From the NCBI GenBank assembly GCA_002479485.1, contig DLNM01000053.1:37160-58245 (forward strand): 21,086 nt of DNA. The letters run 5' to 3'. How positions within the stretch are numbered: the stretch's first letter is position 1; each line of letters opens with the position of its first letter. Made by a program: the position numbers and the translations under genes. Under the pieces are notes generated by a model. It saw nothing but the letters and a program-made list of their open reading frames with translations, was not told the DNA's origin and ran no database searches. Source of the DNA: Firmicutes bacterium UBA7510 (GTDB lineage Bacteria > Bacillota > Clostridia > Tissierellales > Sedimentibacteraceae). Shown here piece after piece: positions 7,781 to 15,638 of this stretch.

Positions 7781-8518
7781 ATGAAAAAAATAAAGTTAAA
7801 AAGTCTAATTTTAAATATATTTATAATTGCCTTTGTAGTAGCTGCTATATGTATAATTCCTATATTGACTGATGGAATTGATATGTATAAAAGTGCAGTC
7901 AATGAAATGAGCATTGAGGATAAAATCGAGTCAATTAGAAGTTTGCCAAACTACGTAAAAATTAATGATATACCACAGAGCTTAAAAAATGCTACAGTTT
8001 CTGTAGAAGATCATAGGTTTTACAAGCATAATGGATTTGATTTTATTTCTACGGGCAGAGCAGTTATCGAAAATATCTCAAGCGGTGAATTAATATCTGG
8101 TGGAAGCACTATAACACAGCAATTGGCAAAAAATATGTTTTTTAGCTTTGAGAAGACCTACAGTAGGAAGATAGCCGAGCTAATAGTGGCATTTAGGCTT
8201 GAAAAATTGCTTGATAAGGATGAAATTTTAGAGCTGTATATGAATATTATCTATTACGGAAACGGTTATTATGGTATTAAGGATGCTGCAAACGGATATT
8301 TTGATGTTGAACCAAGTGATCTATCAAACGAGCAAGCTATAATTTTAGCGGGAATACCGCAATCACCTAATTTTTACAGTCTCGCTAATCCAGACTGTAA
8401 TATTAAGGATAGAACAAGTATGGTTGTAGCTACAATGGTAGAAAATAATTATATTCATCACGAAGATGCAGAAGAAACCATATTGAAGACTTATCAACTA
8501 ATCGAAACATTTTATTAA
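7781..8518 (+). CDS. Monofunctional peptidoglycan glycosyltransferase (GT51)
   Basis: This enzyme polymerises lipid II into glycan strands at the outer face of the membrane. It has 245 residues: an N-terminal membrane anchor at about 9-30, then a GT51 domain to the end and no penicillin-binding transpeptidase domain. GT51 motifs are complete: catalytic E76-D77 in VEDHRFYKHNGFD, GGSTITQQLAKN from G107, RKIAELIVAFRLEK, and DEILELYMNIIYYGNGYYGI. The length matches monofunctional MtgA/SgtB enzymes, and no disruption follows the stop, so it is not a broken PBP1. GAGG at 7768-7771 supports the start. It stands alone between two terminators and faces a wall hydrolase encoded on the other strand, which makes this a small cell-wall locus. 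Confidence 0.9.
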   Translation: MKKIKLKSLILNIFIIAFVVAAICIIPILTDGIDMYKSAVNEMSIEDKIESIRSLPNYVKINDIPQSLKNATVSVEDHRFYKHNGFDFISTGRAVIENISSGELISGGSTITQQLAKNMFFSFEKTYSRKIAELIVAFRLEKLLDKDEILELYMNIIYYGNGYYGIKDAANGYFDVEPSDLSNEQAIILAGIPQSPNFYSLANPDCNIKDRTSMVVATMVENNYIHHEDAEETILKTYQLIETFY

Positions 8519-8552
8519 AAAACCTACTCCTGAAAATAAGAGTAGGTTTTTT
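8517..8552. terminator. Bidirectional terminator between the transglycosylase and glucosaminidase genes
   Basis: AAAAAACCTACTC (8517-8529) pairs with GAGTAGGTTTTTT (8540-8552) around a 10-nt loop. It has a T-run on each strand, so it can end both convergent transcripts. It overlaps the transglycosylase stop codon. Confidence 0.88.
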
Positions 8553-8560
8553 ATGTGTTT

Positions 8561-10735
8561 TTATATCTTTTGACTATCAAATTTGTCTAGATCCCAGCGT
8601 TCTATCAAATATATCAATTTTCCAGGATATCCGCTGTCTGTTGCATAACCACATCTTCTAAGCGCATAAGCTCCAGCTGTAGAGTTGTGCATTACCTCTG
8701 TGTAAGGTATATATCTTTCTCTTGTTGTTAGAAGTGCATTATGGTCGTTCCAACTGTCTTGAACGGTTTTATATGCTCTAAAATTGTCGTCAATTCTATA
8801 TACTGTGCCATAGTATTCTTCCCAGGTGCTACATAGTACAGAACCAGCATTTCCTGTGCCTTTTACACCGAATAAGTTATTTGAAAATAATCCTGTGTAT
8901 TTGTCAACAGGTAGCTTTTGTCCCCAGCCGGTTTCAAGTATTGCTTGAGCAATTTGCAGTGCTGCGGACATTCCATTTTCCTTTTGTGTTTTAAGTGCCA
9001 TAGGAGTTACATACTCTATAAATTTATCCTGAGCAACTACCGGTCTTGAGCCATATAATTCTCCCAAATAGAATTTAATTGGAATTATATCAGACTTAAT
9101 AGTTCTACCATCTGTTGTTGTTGCTATTGCTTGTATATTTCTATTACCTTCATTTACTATAGTAGGTGTAAAACTAACTTTAGTAGAAGTGTCTTTAGAT
9201 GTACCAATAACTTTCTGACTTCCGTTTTGTGGGTTGATTATTACATATGTTACATCTTTCAAAGAAACATTTGACTTTGAATTTACTGAAAATGCTTCTG
9301 TTATTACTTGGTTAGGACCCACACCGCTTATTATAATACTTTCCTTTTTAGGAACTGTAACTGTACGTGCGTTACTTGTATACACATTACCTAAGGTCGT
9401 AGTACATTTAACATATATGTCCCAAGTTCCTGCCATGTCTGGGCCTGGGAACCAACTATAATCACCAAAGCCTACTTCGTATAAAAGAACAACATTTCCT
9501 GTGGAAGTGTTTTTAGCATAGTATTGTGTCTTAGATACGTTGTTAAAATTTCTAGATACTGACAAAGTAACCGGAACTACACCTACATTTTTAGTTGGTA
9601 TTGAGGCTAAGCTTACGTATGGGGGCTTAGGTTCAGGTGCTTTTGCAGCTATATTTACATTTACAAAATCACTGTAGTATGGTTTGTCATTTGCATCATA
9701 TGCAACAACTCTAAGTGCAACTTCACCGTTTTCAAAGGTTTCTGGCATATATCCAAAGCTGCCTGCTGGATCTATTTCACCAGATGTATAAACCTTTATA
9801 TCTCTATTAGGATAATGAATTTCATATTTGGTATAAGAGGCTGTAAAATTCAAATCACAGCTTAACGGTGTAGTAACAGATAATGTTTGACCAGCATTAA
9901 CTCCTTTAAGTGTTACCTTTGGAGTTATTTTTGTAGTTACCGTTTTTGCTGCACCGGCTATAAAATTACCGTTCTTATCATAGACAACAGCAGCTAATAT
10001 GCCATTACCTTGATTGTTTATATCAGGTGTTAAAACAACCGGTTCACTTATTTTGTTGGTTTTAGCTACTATTTTTCCTTCTCCAGTTACAGGATCTAAA
10101 AATAAATATCTAAGCTGCGCTGCGTTTGAAGGTAAGGATTTAGCTCCACTTAAAGTCAGTGTTGTCTTATCACTTATAACCTGTCCATCGTTAACTCCTA
10201 AAATGTCAATATCAAAAAATTTAGCTTTATCTGCTCCCTCTCCACGAAATACGTTAACCTCTCTACTTGACTGATTCCATGTAACATTTAATCCAAGAGC
10301 ATTGCTAACTAATCTTACAGGTACATATGTATAATTATTAATTATAACAGGTGCCACATCACTTACATCATAGGTTGTTACACCGTTTTCTGTATAGCTG
10401 ACCAACCTGTTATCTATGTAAAGTTTCACATTTTTATTGTCCTTGAATATATCAACTGCATTATTAGTTTGGTCCCATTTAACCTGTGCACCAAACTTCT
10501 CCATTACCACTCTAAGAGGTATTAGTGTACGATCATTTTTTATGTAAGCACCTATATCGGAGTTTAACTTCTGCCCTTCAACTAGTACATGAACAGCACT
10601 GTCACCTGCTGCATAAATAGTATTGTATGGTGTTTGTACAGTTATTGAAGAAAGAACACCTATAGTAACTATCCCTAAGGCTATTTTCCTTTTGTTTATT
10701 TCAATGAAGTTACTAAAATATCTTTTGTTTGTCAT
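8561..10735 (-). CDS. Secreted N-acetylglucosaminidase with copper-amine-oxidase-like stalk domain
   Basis: This is a secreted, wall-associated peptidoglycan hydrolase of 724 residues. A signal peptide runs to about residue 43 (KRK, then IALGIVTIGVLSSITVQ, then YAAG). The stalk domain (copper amine oxidase N-terminal type, with DRTLIPLRVVMEKFGAQVKW and YTYVPVRLVSNALGLNVTW) covers about 47-165. About four Ig-like repeats, marked by GVNDGQVIS, GVNAGQTLS and GVGPNQVIT, fill about 175-555. The C-terminal 150 residues are a glucosaminidase (GH73) domain with catalytic Glu near 601 (AQAILETGWGQK) and NNLFGVKG. The stalk domain is thought to hold proteins near the wall rather than bind copper. AAAGGGTG precedes the ATG. 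It is transcribed alone and terminates against the transglycosylase gene. A WalR-like box at its promoter fits wall-stress control. Confidence 0.88.
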   Translation of the reverse strand: MTNKRYFSNFIEINKRKIALGIVTIGVLSSITVQTPYNTIYAAGDSAVHVLVEGQKLNSDIGAYIKNDRTLIPLRVVMEKFGAQVKWDQTNNAVDIFKDNKNVKLYIDNRLVSYTENGVTTYDVSDVAPVIINNYTYVPVRLVSNALGLNVTWNQSSREVNVFRGEGADKAKFFDIDILGVNDGQVISDKTTLTLSGAKSLPSNAAQLRYLFLDPVTGEGKIVAKTNKISEPVVLTPDINNQGNGILAAVVYDKNGNFIAGAAKTVTTKITPKVTLKGVNAGQTLSVTTPLSCDLNFTASYTKYEIHYPNRDIKVYTSGEIDPAGSFGYMPETFENGEVALRVVAYDANDKPYYSDFVNVNIAAKAPEPKPPYVSLASIPTKNVGVVPVTLSVSRNFNNVSKTQYYAKNTSTGNVVLLYEVGFGDYSWFPGPDMAGTWDIYVKCTTTLGNVYTSNARTVTVPKKESIIISGVGPNQVITEAFSVNSKSNVSLKDVTYVIINPQNGSQKVIGTSKDTSTKVSFTPTIVNEGNRNIQAIATTTDGRTIKSDIIPIKFYLGELYGSRPVVAQDKFIEYVTPMALKTQKENGMSAALQIAQAILETGWGQKLPVDKYTGLFSNNLFGVKGTGNAGSVLCSTWEEYYGTVYRIDDNFRAYKTVQDSWNDHNALLTTRERYIPYTEVMHNSTAGAYALRRCGYATDSGYPGKLIYLIERWDLDKFDSQKI

Positions 10736-10822
10736 CTTGTCACCCTTTCTTTAAATATTTTGATTTACATAATTTACGTATTATCTTTAAGTCGAAATTT
10801 AACGCAATTTGTAGAATATCTT

Positions 10823-10831
10823 ATTATATCA
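10823..10831 (-). promoter_or_regulatory. Extended -10 promoter of the glucosaminidase gene
   Basis: On the minus strand TGATATAAT is an extended -10 element (TGn-TATAAT). No good -35 is present at the expected distance; a direct repeat occupies that place. The transcript would have a leader of about 80 nt before the ATG at 10735. Confidence 0.5.
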
Positions 10832-10851
10832 TATATGTAAACATAGAGAAA

Positions 10852-10868
10852 GTTACTAAAGTGTTACA
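10852..10868 (-). promoter_or_regulatory. WalR-like direct repeat at the -35 region
   Basis: Read on the minus strand this is TGTAAC, five bases, AGTAAC. It matches the WalR/YycF consensus TGTWAH-N5-TGTWAH except for one base in the second half. It lies where the -35 box of the extended -10 promoter should be, as for an activator site, and it precedes a peptidoglycan hydrolase gene, a typical WalR target in Firmicutes. Confidence 0.4.
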
Positions 10869-11017
10869 AAAAAAGTGTATTTTACAAAATGTCATAATTA
10901 GGAAAGTATAAATTCATATCGTAATATAGATAGATTTCTAAGTAAAAAATACTAACATTATGATTTAAAAGCGTAAAAGCAAGATTAATATTGTTAAATA
11001 ATTGTCATATGTAAACG

Positions 11018-11045
11018 TTGACCATTGTTTTTAGTTTTTTATAAT
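11018..11045 (+). promoter_or_regulatory. Candidate sigma-A promoter P1 upstream of proC
   Basis: TTGACC (11018-11023) and TATAAT (11040-11045) are separated by 16 nt. A transcript from here would have about 235 nt of leader before proC. Confidence 0.5.
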
Positions 11046-11128
11046 ACTAAATTTTAAAGGATATTTTTTGAAAACGTACCCAAAAATCAACTTGTTACAA
11101 TCTCTTAATTTATTTGATTTTAACAGCA

Positions 11129-11157
11129 TTGATTTTTTCAAGTTTAAATTATATAAT
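11129..11157 (+). promoter_or_regulatory. Candidate sigma-A promoter P2 upstream of proC
   Basis: TTGATT (11129-11134) and a perfect TATAAT (11152-11157) are separated by 17 nt. The start would fall near 11164, giving a leader of about 120 nt. This is the better-placed promoter for proC. Confidence 0.6.
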
Positions 11158-11286
11158 AACACATGTTAAAGTTTAAAGTAGTTATAAATATTATTTTATT
11201 TTAATTTGTTAATATTTCGACAAATTGATAATAAATTTAAAGAGGTTATATAAAATATATTAAACGACAATAATATGAGGTGCAAA

Positions 11287-12093
11287 ATGTATAAAATAGG
11301 TTCAATTGGTGCAGGCAATATGGGTTTAGCAATAATAGACGGAGCAGTTGGATGTAGAGCTTTTTCAAGTAGTGATGTAGCAATTTTTGATATATGCCAA
11401 GACAAAATTGATTTGTGCAAATCAAAAGGGTATAGTGTTTTACCTTCTGAGGAAGATATATTTATAAATTGTGAGATAGTGTTGTTAGCAGTAAAGCCGC
11501 AAATTTATGAAAGCTTACTTAATAAGCTTAAATCTATTTCACAAAAAGTAAAGAATCAAATTATTATAACAATTGCAGCTGGTATATCAACATCATACAT
11601 TCAACGATTTTTAGGAAAAGATACAAAAGTAATAAGAGTTATGCCAAATACACCACTTCTAATAGGACGTGGAGCATGTGCTTTTTCAAAGACAGAAAAC
11701 GTAAATGACGACGAATTTAATAAGATTTTAAGAATATTTGAAAATATGGGAGAGGTTGCAGTTATACCTGAAGACCATATGAATGATATTATAGCTGCAA
11801 ATGGAAGCTCACCAGCATATGTGTACTACTTCATAGATTGTATAACAAGATCTGTTGAGAAAATGGGAGTAGATAAAGACGTAGCAAAAAAACTTGTTGC
11901 TCAGACCTTTGTGGGTGCAGCTGAAATGGTTTTAAAAACTGGAAAAGAACCAAAGGAATTAATACAACAGGTTTGCTCTCCAGGAGGAACAACAATAGAA
12001 TCAATAAAAGTATTTGATGAAAAAAATCTATACAGCATAATAAATGAAAGCTGTGTGAAATGTGTAAATAGAGCATATGAGCTTAATGCATAA
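11287..12093 (+). CDS. proC: Pyrroline-5-carboxylate reductase
   Basis: This enzyme reduces 1-pyrroline-5-carboxylate to proline with NAD(P)H, the last step of proline synthesis, in the cytoplasm. From the chosen start it has 268 residues, the usual ProC length. The N-terminal dinucleotide loop is GSIGAGNMG. The mid-protein VMPNTPLLIGRGACAFS and the C-terminal signature, VCSPGGTTIESIKVF, are both ProC hallmarks. An ATG at 11275 is in frame but lacks a ribosome site. ATG 11287 follows GAGGTG and gives the expected MYKIGSIGAG start. The gene stands alone between its own promoters and a strong terminator. In amino-acid-fermenting clostridia proline also serves as an electron acceptor, but nothing here shows which use dominates. 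Confidence 0.93.
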   Translation: MYKIGSIGAGNMGLAIIDGAVGCRAFSSSDVAIFDICQDKIDLCKSKGYSVLPSEEDIFINCEIVLLAVKPQIYESLLNKLKSISQKVKNQIIITIAAGISTSYIQRFLGKDTKVIRVMPNTPLLIGRGACAFSKTENVNDDEFNKILRIFENMGEVAVIPEDHMNDIIAANGSSPAYVYYFIDCITRSVEKMGVDKDVAKKLVAQTFVGAAEMVLKTGKEPKELIQQVCSPGGTTIESIKVFDEKNLYSIINESCVKCVNRAYELNA

Positions 12094-12127
12094 ATAAAAG
12101 GTGGCAATAAATTGCCACCTTTTATTT
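12091..12127 (+). terminator. Rho-independent terminator after proC
   Basis: A perfect 15-bp stem (AATAAAAGGTGGCAA, 12091-12105, and TTGCCACCTTTTATT, 12110-12124) surrounds TAAA and is followed by a short T-rich tail. It begins inside the proC stop codon. Confidence 0.85.
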
Positions 12128-12152
12128 TGTCACTTTCCTAATATGCATATAT

Positions 12153-12161
12153 TATGATATA
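12153..12161 (+). promoter_or_regulatory. Extended -10 promoter of the luxS gene group
   Basis: TGATATAAT is an extended -10 element about 95 nt upstream of luxS. A TTGTCA at 12125-12130 is too far away (25 nt) to be a normal -35. The -10 lies inside an imperfect palindrome, GCATATATTAT against ATAATATGC. I see no recognisable riboswitch in the leader. Confidence 0.4.
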
Positions 12162-12255
12162 ATATGCGTAGCTGAGGCTATTATATAATATTTATTGAAT
12201 TAAATCAGTATTTGTAAAATAAGGGCAAAACATCTTTAAATAAATGGAGGTAGCT

Positions 12256-12735
12256 ATGAAAAAAATAGAAAGCTTTCAAGTTAATCACTTAAACTTAAAA
12301 AGGGGATTGTATGTATCAAGAAGAGATGTAGTAGGTGACCAATATTTAACTACATTTGATATAAGAATGAAGGAGCCAAACAACGCTCCTGTTATGAATA
12401 CAGCTGAAATTCATACAATAGAGCACTTAGCTGCAACTTTTTTAAGAAATCATAATATCTATGATGAAAAAACTGTATATTTTGGTCCAATGGGATGTAG
12501 AACTGGATTTTATGTTATATTTAAAGGAGATTTAAAGTCAGTAGATATAGTATCGATAATGCGTGAAATGTTTGAATTTATAGCTAATTATGAAGATGAA
12601 GTACCAGGAGCTGATGCAAGATCATGTGGAAACTATCTAGACATGAATTTACCTATGGCTAAATATGAGGCAAAACTATTTTTAAATGAAATATTATTGA
12701 ATATAAAGGAAGAAAATCTATATTACAGGGACTAA
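12256..12735 (+). CDS. luxS: S-ribosylhomocysteine lyase LuxS
   Basis: LuxS splits S-ribosylhomocysteine into homocysteine and DPD, the precursor of the AI-2 signal, as part of recycling S-adenosylhomocysteine. From the chosen start it has 159 residues. Zinc ligands H53 and H57 lie in HTIEH with catalytic E56; C81 (GPMGCRTGFY) and C124 (ARSCGNY) complete the active site, at positions matching the family. An ATG at 12244 is in frame, but GGAGG at 12246-12250 serves ATG 12256, so the latter is the start. The DUF116 gene begins 10 nt after its stop and an arsM-type methyltransferase lies downstream. The S-adenosylhomocysteine made by that enzyme would feed this pathway. The nucleosidase acting just before LuxS is not in the window. 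Confidence 0.95.
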   Translation: MKKIESFQVNHLNLKRGLYVSRRDVVGDQYLTTFDIRMKEPNNAPVMNTAEIHTIEHLAATFLRNHNIYDEKTVYFGPMGCRTGFYVIFKGDLKSVDIVSIMREMFEFIANYEDEVPGADARSCGNYLDMNLPMAKYEAKLFLNEILLNIKEENLYYRD

Positions 12736-12745
12736 TGGAGAAATT

Positions 12746-13789
12746 ATGAGTGAAATAATTACCTATAATTTGAATTTATCAAATACAACCTCGGATGAAT
12801 ATTATGAAAATATTAAAAAAATAGCAAATACTATCAGTACAGAATTAGTTAATGAATATAGCGATTTTTTAGATGACTATATGATGTTTCAAAAAATAAG
12901 CTCTCACGAAAAGGTTAGAACTAAACAAGAATATGGGCTTGAAGTACTTTTAATTGGAGTTTTATGGAATTCATATATAGAAAAAGCAATATCTTTGAAA
13001 CTGTCATTTTTTAAAAATCATATACAAAAGTCAAATGATTCTGGCTTAGAATATTCACTAGATAATTTTAAAAAACTTATAGATTATTTAGAATCATCTA
13101 AAGAGTTTTTTGAGGAAGTAAAAAGATTAGAAGTTTGGCACAAATACTTATATAATTTGTCAGATAAAGACTTATATTCATTTCTCAAAAGTGCTTCAAG
13201 ATTTTCTGTCGAATTTTCACATAGATGCGATGAATTATTAGGTAAATATTTACCTAATTTAGATTCATTTTTAAAAGTTGTTCCAAAAAACAAAGATGAT
13301 ATAATTCTATGTAGTAAAAGCAAAGAACAGTATTATCTTAATATGGTTGGCGCCGAAATTATGAATATAGTCTTTCTAGAAGATTTTAGGAATACAAAAG
13401 AAAAAATGATTATATTACCAGGATGTATGGTCTTAAATAAAGAAGACTGTCAGGCTGAACCTACAAAGTGGGGAAATTCATGCGTTGGCTGTACATTTAA
13501 TTGCCCAGTAAATAAAATAAATAGGTCTATAAAAGACTATAATATAAATGTATATATTGTTCACCATGAATCGGATTTATATAAAAATGCACAGCTTGAT
13601 GACGATAATATAGGAATTGTCGGTATTGCGTGCGTGCTTAATCTTTTATCTGGCGGGTGGAAGGCTAAAAGAATCGGACTATTACCTCAGTGCGTTTTAC
13701 TTGATTATTGTGGGTGTAAGCACTGGCATGAAAATGGTATAGTTACAAACATAAATATAAATGAATTACTTAGTAAAATTAAGGTTTAA
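12746..13789 (+). CDS. Cysteine-rich protein with C-terminal DUF116 domain
   Basis: This predicted cytoplasmic protein of 347 residues has no recognised activity. The C-terminal 130 residues look like DUF116: GCMVLNKEDC, SCVGCTFNCPV, GIACVLNLLSGGWKAK and CVLLDYCGCKHWH. Cysteines at 227, 235, 246, 249, 253, 296, 316, 322 and 324, with H326 and H328, are enough for an iron-sulfur cluster or zinc sites. The CxxCxxxC at 246-253 resembles a 4Fe-4S binding pattern. The N-terminal 200 residues are helical and charged and match nothing I know. GGAG at 12736-12739 supports the start. The 10-nt gap after luxS suggests the two are co-transcribed, though whether the DUF116 function relates to LuxS is unknown. 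Confidence 0.7.
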   Translation: MSEIITYNLNLSNTTSDEYYENIKKIANTISTELVNEYSDFLDDYMMFQKISSHEKVRTKQEYGLEVLLIGVLWNSYIEKAISLKLSFFKNHIQKSNDSGLEYSLDNFKKLIDYLESSKEFFEEVKRLEVWHKYLYNLSDKDLYSFLKSASRFSVEFSHRCDELLGKYLPNLDSFLKVVPKNKDDIILCSKSKEQYYLNMVGAEIMNIVFLEDFRNTKEKMIILPGCMVLNKEDCQAEPTKWGNSCVGCTFNCPVNKINRSIKDYNINVYIVHHESDLYKNAQLDDDNIGIVGIACVLNLLSGGWKAKRIGLLPQCVLLDYCGCKHWHENGIVTNININELLSKIKV

Positions 13790-13820
13790 ATACAATTAAC
13801 TTTGAAAGGTCTATTAAATT

Positions 13821-15626
13821 ATGATATTAACTGCAGAAAACATAGCTAAGAGTTACAGTGAGAAAGCTTTGCTAAATGGTATTACTCTTTATATAAATGA
13901 AGGAGACAAAATAGGGGTTATAGGCGTTAATGGTACGGGAAAATCTACGCTTTTAAAAATTTTAGCGGGAATAGAGGAAGCAGATAATGGCTCTATAACA
14001 AAAAAGCAAGGTGATAGAACTATATATTTACCTCAAAACCCCGAGTTTAATGAAAATACAACAGTTTTACAGCAGGTTTTTTATAACGCTTCTAATCAAA
14101 CAAAGGAACTAATGGAATACGAAGCTAAAATGATTTTAACTAAACTTGGTATAACTGAATTCGATAGAGATGTAAATTTACTATCTGGCGGTCAGAGAAA
14201 AAGGGTGGCTATAGCTAGCGCACTTGTAAATCCCTGTGAGCTATTAATTTTAGACGAACCTACAAATCATTTGGATAATGACATGGTAATTTGGCTTGAA
14301 AGCTATCTTGCAAAATTTAAAGGTGCACTAATAATGGTTACTCATGATAGATATTTTCTTGATAGAGTAACTAATAAAATTGTAGAGATTGATAAAGGAA
14401 ATATTTATACCTATGAGGGTAATTATAATAAATATTTAGAGCTTAAGGCTATGAGAGAAGATTTTTTAATAGCCAGTGAAAGAAAACGACAAAGCATACT
14501 TAGAAAAGAGCTTGAATGGATACAAAGGGGAGTTCGTGCTAGGGGTACAAAATCTAAATCAAGGATTGAGAGATTTGAGGAATTAAGTAGTAAATCAGCA
14601 CCTGAAGTTGATGATAAAATTGCACTTAGCTCAGTTTCTTCACGTCTAGGTAAGAAAATAATAGAAATTAATAATATAAGTAAAAGTTATAATAATACAA
14701 AAATCATAGATGATTTTGAATATACAATAACCAAGGATGCTAGAATTGGTATAGTAGGAAAAAATGGAGCTGGAAAAACCACCTTGCTTAATTTAATAAG
14801 TGGTAGATTGCAGCCTGACGCTGGAACAGTAGACATAGGTCAAACTGTTAAGATAGGTTATTTCTCTCAGGAATCAAGTGAGATGGATTTAAGTCTACGA
14901 GTTATTGACTATATAAGAAATATTGCAGAATATGTTGATACTGTAGATGGCAAAATATCAGCCTCTCAAATGCTTGAAAGGTTTTTATTTACAGGTGAAA
15001 TACAATATAATACGATTGGAAGATTGTCTGGTGGAGAAAGAAGAAGGCTATTTTTACTTAGTATAATAATGAATGCTCCAAATGTTTTATTATTAGATGA
15101 ACCTACAAATGACTTAGATATTCAAACACTAACAATTCTTGAGGATTATCTTGAAACCTTTAATGGTGCTGTAATTGCAGTATCTCATGATAGATATTTT
15201 TTAGATAAGGTTGTAAATAGAATATTTGAGGTAGTTGGTAACGGTAGTATCAATTCATATAATGGTGGCTACAGTGATTATTACGATGAAAGACTAAATA
15301 ATGAAAAACAGTTTAACGCTGAAGCTTCAATTGATAAGACACAATTTGAAAAGAAAAGAGAAACTTCAGATAAACCAAAGAAGCTTAAATTTTCTTTTAA
15401 GGAACAAAAAGAATATGACACTATTGATGAAGATATAGCAAATTTAGAGGAATCGATAGAAAAGATAGAAATTGAAATATCTAAAAATTCAACTGATTAT
15501 GTGAAATTACAGGAATTAGTTGAACAAAAGGAAAAGCTTCAGGCCAACCTAGATGAAAAGATGAACAGATGGGTTTATTTAAATGATTTGGCTGAGCAAA
15601 TTGAAAATCAAAAAAAAGGTAATTAA
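13821..15626 (+). CDS. ABC-F family ATPase (Uup/EttA type)
   Basis: This soluble tandem ATPase of 601 residues has two ABC domains and no membrane segment. Domain 1 has Walker A GVNGTGKST (35-43), LSGGQRKRVAIA and Walker B LLILDEPTNHLD. Domain 2 has GKNGAGKTT (313-321), LSGGERRRL and LLLDEPTNDLD. A charged linker of about 60 residues (the P-site tRNA interaction motif region, including WIQRGVRARGTKSKSRIERF) joins them. The C-terminal 70 residues form a coiled coil as in Uup. ABC-F proteins act on the ribosome, either as housekeeping translation factors or as antibiotic-resistance proteins. The short linker and Uup-like tail favour a housekeeping role. AAAGG lies 11 nt before the ATG. The 31-nt gap upstream and 12-nt gap downstream suggest co-transcription with DUF116 and arsM. 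Confidence 0.88.
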   Translation: MILTAENIAKSYSEKALLNGITLYINEGDKIGVIGVNGTGKSTLLKILAGIEEADNGSITKKQGDRTIYLPQNPEFNENTTVLQQVFYNASNQTKELMEYEAKMILTKLGITEFDRDVNLLSGGQRKRVAIASALVNPCELLILDEPTNHLDNDMVIWLESYLAKFKGALIMVTHDRYFLDRVTNKIVEIDKGNIYTYEGNYNKYLELKAMREDFLIASERKRQSILRKELEWIQRGVRARGTKSKSRIERFEELSSKSAPEVDDKIALSSVSSRLGKKIIEINNISKSYNNTKIIDDFEYTITKDARIGIVGKNGAGKTTLLNLISGRLQPDAGTVDIGQTVKIGYFSQESSEMDLSLRVIDYIRNIAEYVDTVDGKISASQMLERFLFTGEIQYNTIGRLSGGERRRLFLLSIIMNAPNVLLLDEPTNDLDIQTLTILEDYLETFNGAVIAVSHDRYFLDKVVNRIFEVVGNGSINSYNGGYSDYYDERLNNEKQFNAEASIDKTQFEKKRETSDKPKKLKFSFKEQKEYDTIDEDIANLEESIEKIEIEISKNSTDYVKLQELVEQKEKLQANLDEKMNRWVYLNDLAEQIENQKKGN

Positions 15627-15638
15627 AAGGTATTTGTT

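Larger units (their letters stand above)
10736..11286. other. 551-bp divergent intergenic region
   Basis: This very A/T-rich stretch has no convincing protein gene. Its left half holds the minus-strand promoter and WalR-like repeat of the glucosaminidase gene. Its right half holds two plus-strand promoters for proC and an inverted repeat, AATTTGT (11203-11209) with ACAAATT (11220-11226). Between about 10900 and 11015 I see nothing definable. Confidence 0.6.

Noticed and set aside
7781..8518. Broken bifunctional penicillin-binding protein
   Set aside because: The GT51 domain is complete, the length equals monofunctional enzymes, and a terminator follows the stop with no transpeptidase remnants.
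11068..11169. Short 33-codon TTG-initiated frame after AAAGGA
   Set aside because: It overlaps the better proC promoter, has a low-complexity product and matches nothing recognisable.
12125..12255. SAM or SAH riboswitch upstream of luxS
   Set aside because: The leader is short and A/T-rich and shows none of the conserved GC-paired helices expected of these riboswitches.
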